Shown here one piece after another: positions 17,995-27,590 of a DNA stretch of 64,000 bases. This stretch comes from Neobacillus nitrireducens. GTDB lineage: Bacteria > Bacillota > Bacilli > Bacillales > Cytobacillaceae. Each line of letters begins with the position of its first letter. The stretch's first letter is position 1. The notes beneath the pieces were generated by a model. The model did not search any database. It saw nothing but the letters and a program-made list of their open reading frames with translations, and was not told where the DNA came from. The stretch is taken from positions 930,001 to 994,000 of the forward strand of contig NZ_CP133262.1 in assembly GCF_030915405.1 (NCBI RefSeq), written 5' to 3'. The position numbers and the translations under genes are program-made.

Positions 17995-18812
17995 ATGAAA
18001 TTTGTTAAATATCTGTCCGTTTTCGTATTGCTCATTGGCCTTGGTATTTCTGCATGGTTTTTTTATCCACAGTACCAAATACACCAGATGAAAAAACACG
18101 CGGTTGCAACAAGCAAGAGCGATAACCAAATCTCTTATCTCAATTATTATCGCACAGCTAAAACATCACCGATACACCATTTGGCGCTCGGCGATTCCAT
18201 CATACGTGGTGTAGGTGCCGGAAAAAATGAAAATTTTATCAGTTTGTTTTCTAGTAAATTAGCAGAACAAACCGATAAAAGGATAGAATTTCAAAATCAA
18301 GGAATGAACGGGATAACGAGTGGTGAACTAAACAACCTGGTTCAGGATGGTCGATTTGATAAATTGATCAAGGATGCCGACATAGTCACAATTAATGTGG
18401 GCGGCAATGACATCCTTCGAATGGCAAACGGACAAAACTTTCGTACAGTATTTCAAAGTTATGACCAATTACAAACTACGTTCTCGAACAATTTGTCAGA
18501 CATTACGGCCAAAATTACTTCGCTAAATCCCAATGCTACGATTGTATTCTTAGAATTGTACAATCCATTACCATCTGATGAACAGATGTATTCATTGGCG
18601 GATAAATTGCTGCCGAAATGGAATCTTAATATCTATGAAGTTGCTAATAAAATCCCGGGTCGATTGTCATCGAAACGACCAAGGTTATTAACGGGGATCA
18701 TCTGCAGAACCTTTCACCTGATGGCGTCCATCCTAATTTGGCTGGTTATACCGCCATCTCCGAGCAAATGATGTATCAATTTAAACATCAATTTAGAAAA
18801 AGTTCGGTATGA
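17995..18812 (+). pseudogene. SGNH/GDSL hydrolase (YpmR/LipC-like), interrupted by a frameshift
   Basis: After an N-terminal membrane anchor, HLALGDSIIRGVGAG is the catalytic Ser block and NVGGNDIL the oxyanion block. The frame from 17995 runs into unrelated sequence (GRLSSKRPRL) after IYEVANKIPG and stops at 18771. In the next frame, from about 18660 to the TGA at 18812, the missing C-terminus reads SIVIETTKVINGDHL and then LSPDGVHPNLAGYTA, containing the catalytic Asp and His. One base gained or lost in the CCCGGG at about 18654-18659 restores the full protein. Start chosen by AAGGAGTG before ATG 17995. Either a recent inactivation or a sequencing error. Confidence 0.85.
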
Positions 18813-18816
18813 ATTG

Positions 18817-18876
18817 AAAAAAACACCCTCCACGATTCAATAATTGCTAATTGAATGTGGACGGGTGTTTTTTGTT
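18817..18876 (+). terminator. Terminator after the SGNH hydrolase gene
   Basis: A long imperfect stem: AAAACACCC, CCAC and ATTCAAT pair with ATTGAAT, GTGG and GGGTGTTTT, followed by TTTG. It comes right after the true (frameshifted) stop, supporting 18812 as the original gene end. Confidence 0.85.
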
Positions 18877-18929
18877 TCAAGAATACTACTCACATAAACT
18901 TAGTGATGACGCTTTCTTTCCTAGGTCAA

Positions 18930-19499
18930 TTATATATAGTTCTGTTTTACTGATTTGAGAGTCAACTCATGTTTATTGCGTCGTTTTTTTAGCCTTTTCG
19001 CCTTTTCCTTTTCATAAAAATGGTAGACAATAAAGTATGAGCATGTACCTAGAATCACCCCGAAAATGGTCATTCCTATTAAAGTATGGAACCCTCCATG
19101 GAGAACACTAACTAAACTATGAAAATCACCGTGAATTAACTTTTGAAAAGAAAATGACGATTTGTGCCCGCGCCCTAAATGGACCTTCATTGGAAAGATC
19201 AATTTCCCAAGTGTTTTAGCAAACGGTATTAAAATAACTGGAAGTAAGGTTAATTTTCCGATGACATTCCCAATAATCGATGCAGGTAAGGAACCTTTCG
19301 CTAATCGGACAATCGGAACAAATAATATATAAATAAGTGAACCAGTTGAAAGAACCAACATTTCCAATCCTAGTCCAAGTGCAAATCCTAATGATACTTT
19401 TCTTGCTCCACCAGGAGACCGAAGAAGTTTAGTAATATTAAACTTAAAAGCACGTCCAAATCGTTGAAAAAAATTATACTTTTTTGGTTTTATGCTCAT
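18930..19499 (-). CDS. DUF2062-family membrane protein
   Basis: A 189-residue protein with about three membrane segments. The stretch GGARKVSLGFALGLGLEML, followed by helices ending in FVPIVRLAKGSLPASIIGNVIG, is the DUF2062 signature. The function of the family is not established; relatives occur near cell-envelope genes. Highly basic C-terminus (KAKRLKKRRNKHE). It is monocistronic. Confidence 0.75.
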   Translation of the reverse strand: MSIKPKKYNFFQRFGRAFKFNITKLLRSPGGARKVSLGFALGLGLEMLVLSTGSLIYILFVPIVRLAKGSLPASIIGNVIGKLTLLPVILIPFAKTLGKLIFPMKVHLGRGHKSSFSFQKLIHGDFHSLVSVLHGGFHTLIGMTIFGVILGTCSYFIVYHFYEKEKAKRLKKRRNKHELTLKSVKQNYI

Positions 19500-19685
19500 A
19501 CAGGTGTCTCCTTACTACAATTTATAAGTTTATTATACTATTTATAAGCCGAAACTACTATTCTAAAGAATGAAAAAAATTTCCCAATATAATTGGAAGG
19601 CTGACCCTTGCCAGTATCTCTAAAGTCCATTATTTATTTTTATATAGTATAATAAGAAAATTATATCAAACAGGAGTAGAGATTA

Positions 19686-20948
19686 TTGGAAAAACAAACA
19701 AGCAAGTACCGATGGGTCGTTTTTGTGTCAGTATTATTTACTTACTTATTAATTGTAAGTCAAAGAACCGCACCGGGGTTAATATCCGATCAATTGATGA
19801 AGGATTTCAACATTTCAGCCGCTACGATTGGATTACTGACAAGTATTCAATTTTTTGCTTATGCTGGATTACAGATTCCCATTGGGATTTTTTCGGATCG
19901 GTTTGGTCCTAATTTATTTCTAGTCATCGGGGCACTTCTTAATGGGGTGGGAACGTTAGTGTATAGTTTAGCCTCGAATGAAGTGGTATTTCTTTTCGCA
20001 AGATTATTAGTAGGTATCGGTGATGCGGCTATTTGGGTAAATTTAGTCCTTATCTTAAGTCAATGGTTTAAAGTGAGGGAATTTATCGGATTGCTCGGTA
20101 TTGCCGGGATGGCCGGCAGTTTAGGATTTTTGCTCGCGACTGTCCCTTTTTCCGCATGGATTACTGTATCAGGCTGGAGAGCTCCCTTTTTTACAACAGG
20201 AGTTTTGTTAATTCTTTCTGGCATCCTCCTTTATTTTGTGCTTGTAAAAAAACCTAAATCTTATGTTTGGAATCAAACACCCTCGAAGAAACCAAAAAAG
20301 CCTCGTGAAAAAACGGTGGTTATGTTGCGTCGTATTTTTTCCAGTCGTCAAGCTTGGGCAGCCTTCTTTTGCCACTTTGGAACGGTCGGTACCTATGTAG
20401 GCTTTATTGGTTCATGGGCGGTCCCCTATGGGATGCATGTGTATGGATTATCTCGATCAGATTCGAGTCAGCTTATTATGGTCGGCCTTGTGGGGGCAAT
20501 GATCGGTGCCCCATTAACCAGCTGGATCTCGAGCCGTATCGACTCCATCAAGCGTCCGTATCTTGTTGTTCACTGCATCGTGTTTTTAAGCTGGGCTTCC
20601 TTCCTAATAATGAATGGTAAGCCGCCAATCTATTTGCTCATGGTTATTTTCTTTATAACCGGTTATGGTAATGGGGCGAGTGCCTTAACCTTTGCCATTG
20701 TTAGAAAATCCTTTGATATCAAAGAAGTCGGAGTTGTTTCCGGCTTTGCGAATATGGGCGGTTTTTTAAGTGCCGTCCTTTTGCCAAGCATTTTTGGGAA
20801 AGTGTTAGACCACTTCCATTCCTCAGCAAGTAGTGTTGGCTATCATTATGGTTTTATCATTCCGGTCCTTTTCTCCTTACTCGGGTTATTAGGCGGGACG
20901 ATTATTGTCGAGAAACGTAAGAAAGCTGTGCAAGAACAGGCAATTTAA
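19686..20948 (+). CDS. MFS transporter (12 TM)
   Basis: A 420-residue major facilitator with 12 membrane segments. Loop 2-3 has GIFSDRFGPNLFLVIGA, a variant of the MFS motif GxxxDRxGRR, and the central loop is Lys/Pro-rich (KKPKKPREK). The start is TTG at 19686, about nine bases after AGGAG. Substrate is unknown; its shape resembles organic-anion and sugar-acid importers rather than drug pumps, but this is weak. A bidirectional terminator follows. Confidence 0.82.
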   Translation: MEKQTSKYRWVVFVSVLFTYLLIVSQRTAPGLISDQLMKDFNISAATIGLLTSIQFFAYAGLQIPIGIFSDRFGPNLFLVIGALLNGVGTLVYSLASNEVVFLFARLLVGIGDAAIWVNLVLILSQWFKVREFIGLLGIAGMAGSLGFLLATVPFSAWITVSGWRAPFFTTGVLLILSGILLYFVLVKKPKSYVWNQTPSKKPKKPREKTVVMLRRIFSSRQAWAAFFCHFGTVGTYVGFIGSWAVPYGMHVYGLSRSDSSQLIMVGLVGAMIGAPLTSWISSRIDSIKRPYLVVHCIVFLSWASFLIMNGKPPIYLLMVIFFITGYGNGASALTFAIVRKSFDIKEVGVVSGFANMGGFLSAVLLPSIFGKVLDHFHSSASSVGYHYGFIIPVLFSLLGLLGGTIIVEKRKKAVQEQAI

Positions 20949-20951
20949 GAT

Positions 20952-20990
20952 AAAAACTAGGAGACTCCGGTGGAGCCTCCTAGTTTTTTA
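20952..20990. terminator. Bidirectional terminator between MFS gene and 170-aa protein gene
   Basis: The arms AAAACTAGGAG and CTCCTAGTTTT with an inner CTCC/GGAG stem, with T-runs on both strands. Confidence 0.88.
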
Positions 20991-20995
20991 TGTTT

Positions 20996-21508
20996 TTATT
21001 TGATTTTGTAATCCATTACCCATTTGGTGTTTGGCAAATAATTAATTAAGAATCGTCTCCCATCCATATTCTTATCGATGGGGTAGTGTGGATTGGGCGC
21101 AATACTCAGGCGTTTATTGTTGATTATGATGGTTACCGGCCCTCCAATTTCACCTTTTGCAGGCTGCTCATAAATAATTTTTGAAGGAATCCCTTCTAAT
21201 TTTGTGTAATTTTTTTTTATGTAAGCAGGTGAATCTGCCCAAAAGCTTGAGGCACTAAATAATGCCAGAGCTCCAAGCCCTAAAATAACCAAGCGAGATA
21301 CCCATGTGACGGATGATCCGATATATGGTAATTCTTGTATTCTGTTGAATCCCTTCCAGTCGTTTTTTACTTTTAAACTCAACAATATAAATGATAAACC
21401 AGCACCAGTTAGCCCAATTGCGCAGAATGGAAAGTTATTTGTATAAATGCCAAGTGGAACTAATAATAAGAAGGTAATACCAAGTCCTAATATAAATGGT
21501 GCTTTCAT
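20996..21508 (-). CDS. Hypothetical membrane protein (170 aa)
   Basis: Three hydrophobic segments in the first half (about residues 5-20, 27-46 and 70-88) and a C-terminal soluble domain of about 80 residues, predicted outside the membrane. That domain contains ITIINNKRLSIAPNPHYP-like strands. I do not recognise the family. A ribosome-binding site (GGAGAG) precedes the ATG, and the gene has its own terminator. Confidence 0.65.
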   Translation of the reverse strand: MKAPFILGLGITFLLLVPLGIYTNNFPFCAIGLTGAGLSFILLSLKVKNDWKGFNRIQELPYIGSSVTWVSRLVILGLGALALFSASSFWADSPAYIKKNYTKLEGIPSKIIYEQPAKGEIGGPVTIIINNKRLSIAPNPHYPIDKNMDGRRFLINYLPNTKWVMDYKIK

Positions 21509-21635
21509 ATATTACTCTCCTTTTCAGATATACTTTCCCTTATATTATGTGTAATTCTTTCCAAAATTAGTTCACCAACTATTTGCATGTAATTGATGGC
21601 AAGTAGTTAAACTATGAGAAAAACGGAGAATTAAA

Positions 21636-22373
21636 ATGAACGAAAAAATAGCAATCATAACTGATATTCATGGTAACTACTCTGCCTTAAAGGCTGTTTT
21701 AGACGATATTAATGAGGATCAAGAAATAAAGCATACCTATTGTTTAGGGGATTTGGTCGGGATTGGCTATGAAACGAACGAGGTTCTTCAGTTACTAAGC
21801 TCACGAGCTGATATTTCCTTTGTGATGGGAAACCACGATGAAGCTATTTTGGATATTATTGCGGGTAGAGAGCCGTATAGCAGGGGTAGTGAAAAGATCC
21901 ATCATCAATGGATTGCATCCCATCTTGACCGAAAATTTATTCCCTTCTTGAAAGAGATTCCTGTCACTTTAGAATCGGTATACAATAGTAAAAAGCTGTA
22001 TTTTGTTCATTACCATCTAAGTGAACAAAATGATTTTATCCCACTGGATAAAGAACCATCTGATAAGAAGCTTGATGAGCATTACCGAGCATCCGCAGCT
22101 GATATCGTTTGTTTTGGCCACCATCATGTAATTCACCACTTTAAGTCTAAGGAGCGACTCTATCTTAACCCGAGTTCTTTAGGTTGCAATTATCAGCCCT
22201 TGGCACCCTATGCAGTTGTGATGATCGGTGAACAAGGAGATATTTCTGTTTCATTTAAAGAAGTGCCCTATGACAATAAAGAGTTCTTGTTAGGTTTTAA
22301 AATTCAGAATGTCCCTGATGCTGATTATATTTTAAAGATTTTTTATGGTGACCAACATTTGAAGTATATGTAG
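21636..22373 (+). CDS. Metallophosphoesterase (calcineurin-like)
   Basis: A 245-residue enzyme with the five metal-binding motifs of the family: ITDIHGNYSAL (DxH), LGDLVGIG (GD), VMGNHDEA (GNHD), FVHYHL, and CFGHHHVIHH (GHxH). Two metal ions would activate water to hydrolyse a phosphate ester or anhydride. Relatives include the YfcE/PrpA-like phosphoesterases and stress-linked Ser/Thr phosphatases. The actual substrate cannot be read from sequence. Transcribed alone. Confidence 0.88.
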   Translation: MNEKIAIITDIHGNYSALKAVLDDINEDQEIKHTYCLGDLVGIGYETNEVLQLLSSRADISFVMGNHDEAILDIIAGREPYSRGSEKIHHQWIASHLDRKFIPFLKEIPVTLESVYNSKKLYFVHYHLSEQNDFIPLDKEPSDKKLDEHYRASAADIVCFGHHHVIHHFKSKERLYLNPSSLGCNYQPLAPYAVVMIGEQGDISVSFKEVPYDNKEFLLGFKIQNVPDADYILKIFYGDQHLKYM

Positions 22374-22430
22374 GTAAGGAAGATTTCTCTTTATATACGA
22401 GGTCCAAACGCTTTAGGAGCAGGGTAAAAT

Positions 22431-22455
22431 GTCCATCGGTCACGTTCCGATGGAC
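22431..22455. repeat. Inverted repeat between convergent genes
   Basis: GTCCATCGG and CCGATGGAC arms with a 7-base loop. It lacks a clear T-run, so it may be a weak bidirectional terminator. Its GTCC/GGAC core resembles the hairpin half of the composite repeats described elsewhere in this window. Confidence 0.5.
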
Positions 22456-22474
22456 CAATCGATGTAGTCATTTA

Positions 22475-23035
22475 CTAAACTTCAATATGCTTAATAACTT
22501 TCGCAGGATTTCCACCCACAACTACATTATCTGGTATATCTTTTGTTACGACAGCCCCAGAAGCGACAACGACATTGTTCCCAATATTAACCCCAGGATT
22601 AATCACCGCTCGCCCGCCAAGCCAGACATTATGACCGATATTTACCGGGATCCCGTATTCAGCACCTGATACTCTTTCCGTTGGATTTAAGGGATGTGTT
22701 GCAGTATAGATATGTACTCCAGGTGCAATAAAACAGTTATCACCGATGCGAATTTCGCAAACATCCAAAAACACACAATCATAATTCGCATAGAAATTTT
22801 CACCAAGATGGATGTTATACCCGTAATCACATCGAAATGTTGGTTCTATGTAGAGACTTTTTCCAGTTGTCCCAAACAGTTCTTTTAAAAGTTCGGTCCT
22901 TTTGTATACATCGGTTTCAAGTGTTTGATTGAATAACCTGGTTAACCCCTGAGCGTTCAATCTTTCTTTTACCAATTCTGGGTCTGCAGCATTATAAAGT
23001 TCGCCATTTACCATTTTCTCTTTTTCAGTTTTCAT
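22475..23035 (-). CDS. maa: Maltose/galactoside-type O-acetyltransferase
   Basis: A 186-residue left-handed beta-helix acetyltransferase. [18 protein letters not shown] is the Mac domain at the N-terminus, and hexapeptide repeats follow, including [17 protein letters not shown] and [13 protein letters not shown]. The catalytic His is in IYTATHPL. It acetylates sugars such as maltose or glucose with acetyl-CoA, possibly as detoxification. The order of blocks matches Maa of Bacillus and E. coli closely. Confidence 0.9.
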   Translation of the reverse strand: MKTEKEKMVNGELYNAADPELVKERLNAQGLTRLFNQTLETDVYKRTELLKELFGTTGKSLYIEPTFRCDYGYNIHLGENFYANYDCVFLDVCEIRIGDNCFIAPGVHIYTATHPLNPTERVSGAEYGIPVNIGHNVWLGGRAVINPGVNIGNNVVVASGAVVTKDIPDNVVVGGNPAKVIKHIEV

Positions 23036-23197
23036 CTATCAGAATCTCCTTATTTATGTAAAATAAATATTTTTTAAAAACATTATACCATTTTTTATAT
23101 TGCTTGAAATTCGATATAGGTACAAAGCCTTAAGGAAGATAGATGGATTTACTTTCCTTAAGCATCTCGTAAAATACATAGAAGGAGGTTGTGAAAA

Positions 23198-23515
23198 ATG
23201 TTCAAACGAGTAATCATCCTTTTGGTGCTCTCATCAGTTTTAATTGCATTAGTATTAGTTAATGACCATGCATCCGCTCCTGTTAACCATACGATAACTA
23301 AAAGTAATGGTTCCACTAATTACACAATGGTAGAATACAAGATTAGCAAAATAAAAGGAAATCAATATTATGGAAAAAATGAAGACGGGACGGATATTAT
23401 TTTTTCATCAAAGAACATCCTTTCAGGAGACAAAATCCGGGTTCATGATGTGGTCATCTGCTATTTTGAAAAAGATAATTTAGGTAAGGGCCTAGTGAAA
23501 GTTGAAAAGAAATAA
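23198..23515 (+). CDS. Small secreted or membrane-anchored protein of unknown function (105 aa)
   Basis: An N-terminal hydrophobic segment (about residues 4-20) ends in a possible cleavage site near NDHASA. The rest is a small beta-rich domain with GDKIRVHDVVICYFE. The start follows AGGAGG. A possible OB-like fold could be tested, but no family is recognised. The next small gene follows 25 bases later on the same strand, so the two may share a transcript. Confidence 0.6.
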   Translation: MFKRVIILLVLSSVLIALVLVNDHASAPVNHTITKSNGSTNYTMVEYKISKIKGNQYYGKNEDGTDIIFSSKNILSGDKIRVHDVVICYFEKDNLGKGLVKVEKK

Positions 23516-23539
23516 TTTTTAACAGAAAGGATAAAAATT

Positions 23540-23761
23540 TTGAAGGAATTTACTATTTGCTATACGTTTGATAACGATATAATAACCGAAAAAGTGATAA
23601 AAGATTTAGATGTAAAGAAAGAAGATGTTGAACAAGAAGTAGTCGAAATGATGGATCAAAATAGATACTTTATTGTAAAAAATGACCAAGGGAATTATAT
23701 CATTAATTCATATCTAGTTCGTTTTGTACAGATAATTAATGAAAGAATATTAGTTAAGTAA
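23540..23761 (+). CDS. Small hypothetical protein (73 aa)
   Basis: An acidic protein with alternating strands and a helix (KKEDVEQEVVEMMDQNRYF), then a strand motif IVKNDQGNYIINSYLVRFVQI that looks like a small alpha/beta fold. The start is TTG behind GAAAGGAT. The stop lies next to a clear terminator, so this is the last gene before the Tn554-like region. No family recognised. Confidence 0.6.
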   Translation: MKEFTICYTFDNDIITEKVIKDLDVKKEDVEQEVVEMMDQNRYFIVKNDQGNYIINSYLVRFVQIINERILVK

Positions 23762-23805
23762 AATAGGAGAATTAGTTTCGATCACTCCCCTCCTATTTTA
23801 CTTTT
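23758..23805 (+). terminator. Terminator after the 73-aa protein gene
   Basis: The arms AAATAGGAG and CTCCTATTT (23761-23769 and 23790-23798), then TACTTTTCTTTT. Confidence 0.8.
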
Positions 23806-23862
23806 CTTTTTCCTGCTCACAAAGAAAGTAAAGCAACCTATGATAAAACACAACTATAATTA

Positions 23863-23906
23863 GGGATAGACCTTAACGTATTCTACGTGGGGTTTATCCC
23901 TTTTTA
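23863..23906 (+). terminator. Second hairpin terminator before the Tn554-like genes
   Basis: GGGATAGACC pairs with GGTTTATCCC and CGTA with TACG around TTC, followed by TTTTTATTG. No gene ends just before it on the plus strand apart from the one already terminated, so it may belong to the element's left end or insulate tnpA from read-through. The rest of 23762-24061 is AT-rich and holds a TTGACA at 23917-23922. Confidence 0.7.
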
Positions 23907-24061
23907 TTGTACTTTATTGACAGTAAAACCCTATTTCATAATTATAGTAGTCAAAGTATACTACGAAGGTACATTCTGTTTTGTTGAAATTAGGATAAGT
24001 CCAATATGATTGAAATTTACTAATGGAGTAAATTCCCCATTAAATAAGTAAAAGAGGATGG

Positions 24062-25195
24062 TTGGTTATGAAAGTCCAAGAGATCATTGTCTCAGGTAAT
24101 AGAAAGAGATATTTACTTCAAGATAACCATGGGGAATTTGTAAAACCAGTAGTAAAATTCCTCAAGTATATGGACAACACTGGATCTTCCAGAAATACAC
24201 TCCGTTCTTATTGCTTTGCATTGAAATTATTTTTTGAGTTTCTGGAGCAAAAGCAGGCAGATTACAGGGATATCGGAATTGACAATATGGCGGAGTTTGT
24301 TAGGTGGCTTCAGAATCCCTATCGGGATTTAAAGGTAATTAATATAAAACAAACAGATGTTAAAACGAGAAAGGCTTGTACAATTAATATCTATCTTGAC
24401 AAGGTCTACTCATTTTATGATTATTTGATGAGGCATGAAGACTACGCTTTGGATTTATCTGAGCGTCTGAAAAGTCAGATACTCGCCTCTAGGGGTAGTT
24501 TCAAGGGCTTTCTCCACCACACACTTAAAAATAAATCAAAAAATATTATGATTTTGAAACTTAAGGAACCAAGGGAAAAGTTAAAAGTTTTGACATCAGA
24601 ACAGGTACAAAAATTAGTTGATGCATGTCGGAACGTCAGGGATAAATTTTTATTGGCACTTCTTTATGAGACAGGCATTAGGATTGGTGAAGCCCTATCA
24701 CTTCACCTTTCTGATATTGTTCCAGCAGCAAAAAAGATCACAATACGAGATCGTGGAGAACTTATTAATGGTGCAGAGATTAAGACAATATGTAGCCCCC
24801 GCACGCTTGATATATCAAATGAATTAGCTAACCTTTACCGGGCTTATATCATAGATATTCATACAGACGAGATTGATACAAATTTTGTTTTTATAAAACT
24901 TCGCGGGGAACAAAAAGGGAGCCCCCTCGATTATCATTGCATTCAAGCACTTTTTAATCGTCTTAAAGCAAAAACTGGAATAGATGCGACACCCCATATG
25001 TTACGTCATACAAATATAACGGAGTTATGGAAAACAGGTGAAATGCGTCCTGAAACTCTTCAAAAGCGAGCAGGACATGCCCATGTGCAAACAACAATTC
25101 AAATGTATATTCACCCTTCTGAAGATGATATACGGAATGATTGGGAGAAAGCTATGATGCAAAAACAATTAAGGGAGGAGAAAAATGAAGAGTAA
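24062..25195 (+). CDS. tnpA: Tn554-type tyrosine recombinase TnpA
   Basis: A 377-residue site-specific recombinase. The N-terminal SAM-like core-binding domain (SSRNTLRSYCFALKLFFEFLEQ) is followed by the catalytic domain with Arg in ETGIRIGEALSLHL, His-x-x-Arg in HMLRHTNI, a later His in AGHAHVQTTIQMYIH and the nucleophilic Tyr in the same block. It overlaps tnpB by 11 bases, implying coupled translation. In Tn554, TnpA and TnpB are both needed for site-specific insertion. Confidence 0.9.
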   Translation: MVMKVQEIIVSGNRKRYLLQDNHGEFVKPVVKFLKYMDNTGSSRNTLRSYCFALKLFFEFLEQKQADYRDIGIDNMAEFVRWLQNPYRDLKVINIKQTDVKTRKACTINIYLDKVYSFYDYLMRHEDYALDLSERLKSQILASRGSFKGFLHHTLKNKSKNIMILKLKEPREKLKVLTSEQVQKLVDACRNVRDKFLLALLYETGIRIGEALSLHLSDIVPAAKKITIRDRGELINGAEIKTICSPRTLDISNELANLYRAYIIDIHTDEIDTNFVFIKLRGEQKGSPLDYHCIQALFNRLKAKTGIDATPHMLRHTNITELWKTGEMRPETLQKRAGHAHVQTTIQMYIHPSEDDIRNDWEKAMMQKQLREEKNEE

Positions 25196-27182
25196 CACTG
25201 TTGCTTATCAACCCTGCGTAACATCCGAGAAAACGGCAGTGATTCAAGAGCAATTGTGTGGGTATTTTGAAAATGATGTATGGGATTTAACAAACTCCTT
25301 TTTTAAGGTATACGGTGGTGGTAGTTCTTGGTCCGCCTCGAAAACAAAAATAGATTTTACATTCTTATCTAATTCAATTAGACATGAAATTAAATTTTTC
25401 TTCGCTAATAAATTGGTGAATGAGAGTTTATCCCTTAGTACATTAGTGTTGTATTCATTTTCACTTGTACACTTAAGTCATTTCTTGGAGAAATATTATT
25501 CTAAGATTGAGAGTTTGGTAGATATACCTTTTAATCAGGGCTTAATGAAATACAAAACTTTTTTGACCAATACAGGTATCAGAATAATAACAAAGAGTGG
25601 CAATAACTCCTCACATATTACAGTTTTTAATTCAATTATTAAATATTTATCTCACTTCTATGATACACGGGAAGAGCTTGAGAAGGATGTATGGGATTTG
25701 AGAAAGATACCGAATGCAAGGTATACAATAAACGGAACCCATTATCTCCTTTCTTTTGAGAAAATCCCTACACCATTTCGAAAAATAGTAAAGGAATATT
25801 GTGCTTATGCATTAACCTATTTAAGTCAGGGTAAATTAGCTGGTCATATTATAGGGATCAGTAGTTATTTAAACTACGTTAAGGGACAACATCCAGATTG
25901 GAAAGATTTTAGCCAATTAAAAAGAGAAGACATTGAAAAGTATTTAATTTATTTTAATCAGAGTAACTCCTCTTATAGCCCATATTATAGGAATTTTTTG
26001 ATTTCATCTGTTAAATACTTTTTAGAGTATCTTCAACGTTCTGAACGATCTGAAGCTCCGTTAAAGCATATCGGCACATTATTTTTTAGGGAGGATTTTT
26101 TGAAGCAACCGAAGCAAAATGAAAATCAAATTAAATATATTCCTGAAACCGTCATGAATCAGTTGGAGCTTCTTATAAACCTGAATCCAGAAGACGTTAA
26201 TCCACCTATGAAGGATAATGAAAAAGAATATGTACCAATTGTGATATTACTTATAGCTACCGGATGGAGAATAAGTGATATTTTGAACCTCCGGTTCCAA
26301 AATTGTTTGATACCCACAAACAATGGTTATTATTTACAAGGAGATATTCCAAAAACAGATGTGAAACAACACCGAGTGCCTATTGATAAGGAACTAGCTA
26401 AAGTTTTACAAGTCATTATAGAGCAAACAAAAGACAAAACAACACATAAGAACAATCCCGAAGGGTATTTATTTGTTCGAACAAAAGGAAAACGGAAGGG
26501 AAAACCTTTCACTGACCAAAGTATTCGCGATGCATTAAATCGTTGGGCTGAAAGATATTCCATTGTAGATCAAAACGGAACTGTCTATCACTTTGGAAAC
26601 CATGCATTCCGGCATACAAAAGGTGTAGAATTAATCAACCTTGGAATGAATTTAACTCACATTATGAAATGGTTTGCCCATTCTTCACCTGAAATGACAA
26701 TGAGGTATGCCAAAATTGCCGATGATACCCTTAGAAAAGAATGGTTAAAGGCACAAGAAAAAAAGGGTCCACTCTTACGAGTTGACCTTGGTATGGCGAG
26801 AGTATCAGAAATGAATTTGGATGAGGACCTTATCCATTGGGAATATATTCAAAGTAATATTGAGGCAGTACGTGTTCCTTTAGGCTATTGTTTGGCTTCT
26901 AAAAAAGAGGGTTGTCCATATGTAATTACACCTTGTTTAACATGTCCTAATTTTTGTACAACCCCCGAAAATCTTCCCGATTTTAACAGAGAAATCAAAA
27001 AGGTTGAAGAACATATAGAAATGACGAGGCATTACCCAATATACAACGAAAAAACGCTAGAACAATTGAACAATCTAACAAGAGTTAGGGATCAACTTAC
27101 CGAGGGTAAAGCTCACCGTGGTTCTAGTGCCAAAAGAATATTACTACAAGCTCAGGAAAGAAAAGATAGTGTGGTGAAATAA
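25185..27182 (+). CDS. tnpB: Tn554-type tyrosine recombinase TnpB
   Basis: A 665-residue tyrosine recombinase, longer than TnpA at both ends. Catalytic residues lie in ATGWRISDILNL (Arg), HAFRHTKGVEL (His-x-x-Arg) and AHSSPEMTMRYAKI (His and Tyr). After the catalytic domain comes a cysteine cluster, CPYVITPCLTCPNFC, likely a zinc-binding motif, and then a helical tail. It shares its last base with the start of tnpC (the TAATG overlap), which is typical of the family. Confidence 0.9.
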   Translation: MKSNTVAYQPCVTSEKTAVIQEQLCGYFENDVWDLTNSFFKVYGGGSSWSASKTKIDFTFLSNSIRHEIKFFFANKLVNESLSLSTLVLYSFSLVHLSHFLEKYYSKIESLVDIPFNQGLMKYKTFLTNTGIRIITKSGNNSSHITVFNSIIKYLSHFYDTREELEKDVWDLRKIPNARYTINGTHYLLSFEKIPTPFRKIVKEYCAYALTYLSQGKLAGHIIGISSYLNYVKGQHPDWKDFSQLKREDIEKYLIYFNQSNSSYSPYYRNFLISSVKYFLEYLQRSERSEAPLKHIGTLFFREDFLKQPKQNENQIKYIPETVMNQLELLINLNPEDVNPPMKDNEKEYVPIVILLIATGWRISDILNLRFQNCLIPTNNGYYLQGDIPKTDVKQHRVPIDKELAKVLQVIIEQTKDKTTHKNNPEGYLFVRTKGKRKGKPFTDQSIRDALNRWAERYSIVDQNGTVYHFGNHAFRHTKGVELINLGMNLTHIMKWFAHSSPEMTMRYAKIADDTLRKEWLKAQEKKGPLLRVDLGMARVSEMNLDEDLIHWEYIQSNIEAVRVPLGYCLASKKEGCPYVITPCLTCPNFCTTPENLPDFNREIKKVEEHIEMTRHYPIYNEKTLEQLNNLTRVRDQLTEGKAHRGSSAKRILLQAQERKDSVVK

Positions 27183-27562
27183 TGAAACACAAAAGAAATA
27201 CTGAGGCAGTCGTTGCATATGCAAAAAAGAAAAAAGAAGAAACAGTTGATAAGGTTGAACAAACGATTAAACAATTGATCCAGCAGAATGAAAAAATAAA
27301 TTTCAATACTGTTACAATCGCAGCAGGAGTTTCTAAGTCTTATTTATACAACCAAACTGAACTAAGGGAAAGGATTGAAACCCTTCGTCAGCAACAACGA
27401 GAAGTGGCATCTCCAAAGAATATAAAGAAGAATATGAATGTTGAGAATAAAGATAGCTTAATTCAAGTCTTTCGCGAACGCATTCGAGAATTAGAAAAGG
27501 AAAACAAGCAATTAAAAGAGGAAATTAAAAGAGTTAACGGTAAGCTATATGAAAACTTTTAG
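27182..27562 (+). CDS. tnpC: Tn554-type auxiliary transposition protein TnpC
   Basis: A 126-residue, highly charged protein. Residues 1-75 hold a helix-turn-helix-like segment (NTVTIAAGVSKSYLYNQTEL) and the C-terminus (about 95-120) is a coiled coil, RERIRELEKENKQLKEEI. In Tn554 TnpC is not essential but raises frequency and orients insertion. The position right behind tnpB and the fold agree with that assignment. Confidence 0.85.
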   Translation: MKHKRNTEAVVAYAKKKKEETVDKVEQTIKQLIQQNEKINFNTVTIAAGVSKSYLYNQTELRERIETLRQQQREVASPKNIKKNMNVENKDSLIQVFRERIRELEKENKQLKEEIKRVNGKLYENF

Positions 27563-27590
27563 GAGACAACTTTATTACGAAAATTTGAAG

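Noticed and set aside
23762-24061. Exact left end of the Tn554-like element
   Set aside because: These elements have no terminal inverted repeats or target duplication, and no second copy is in the window for comparison.
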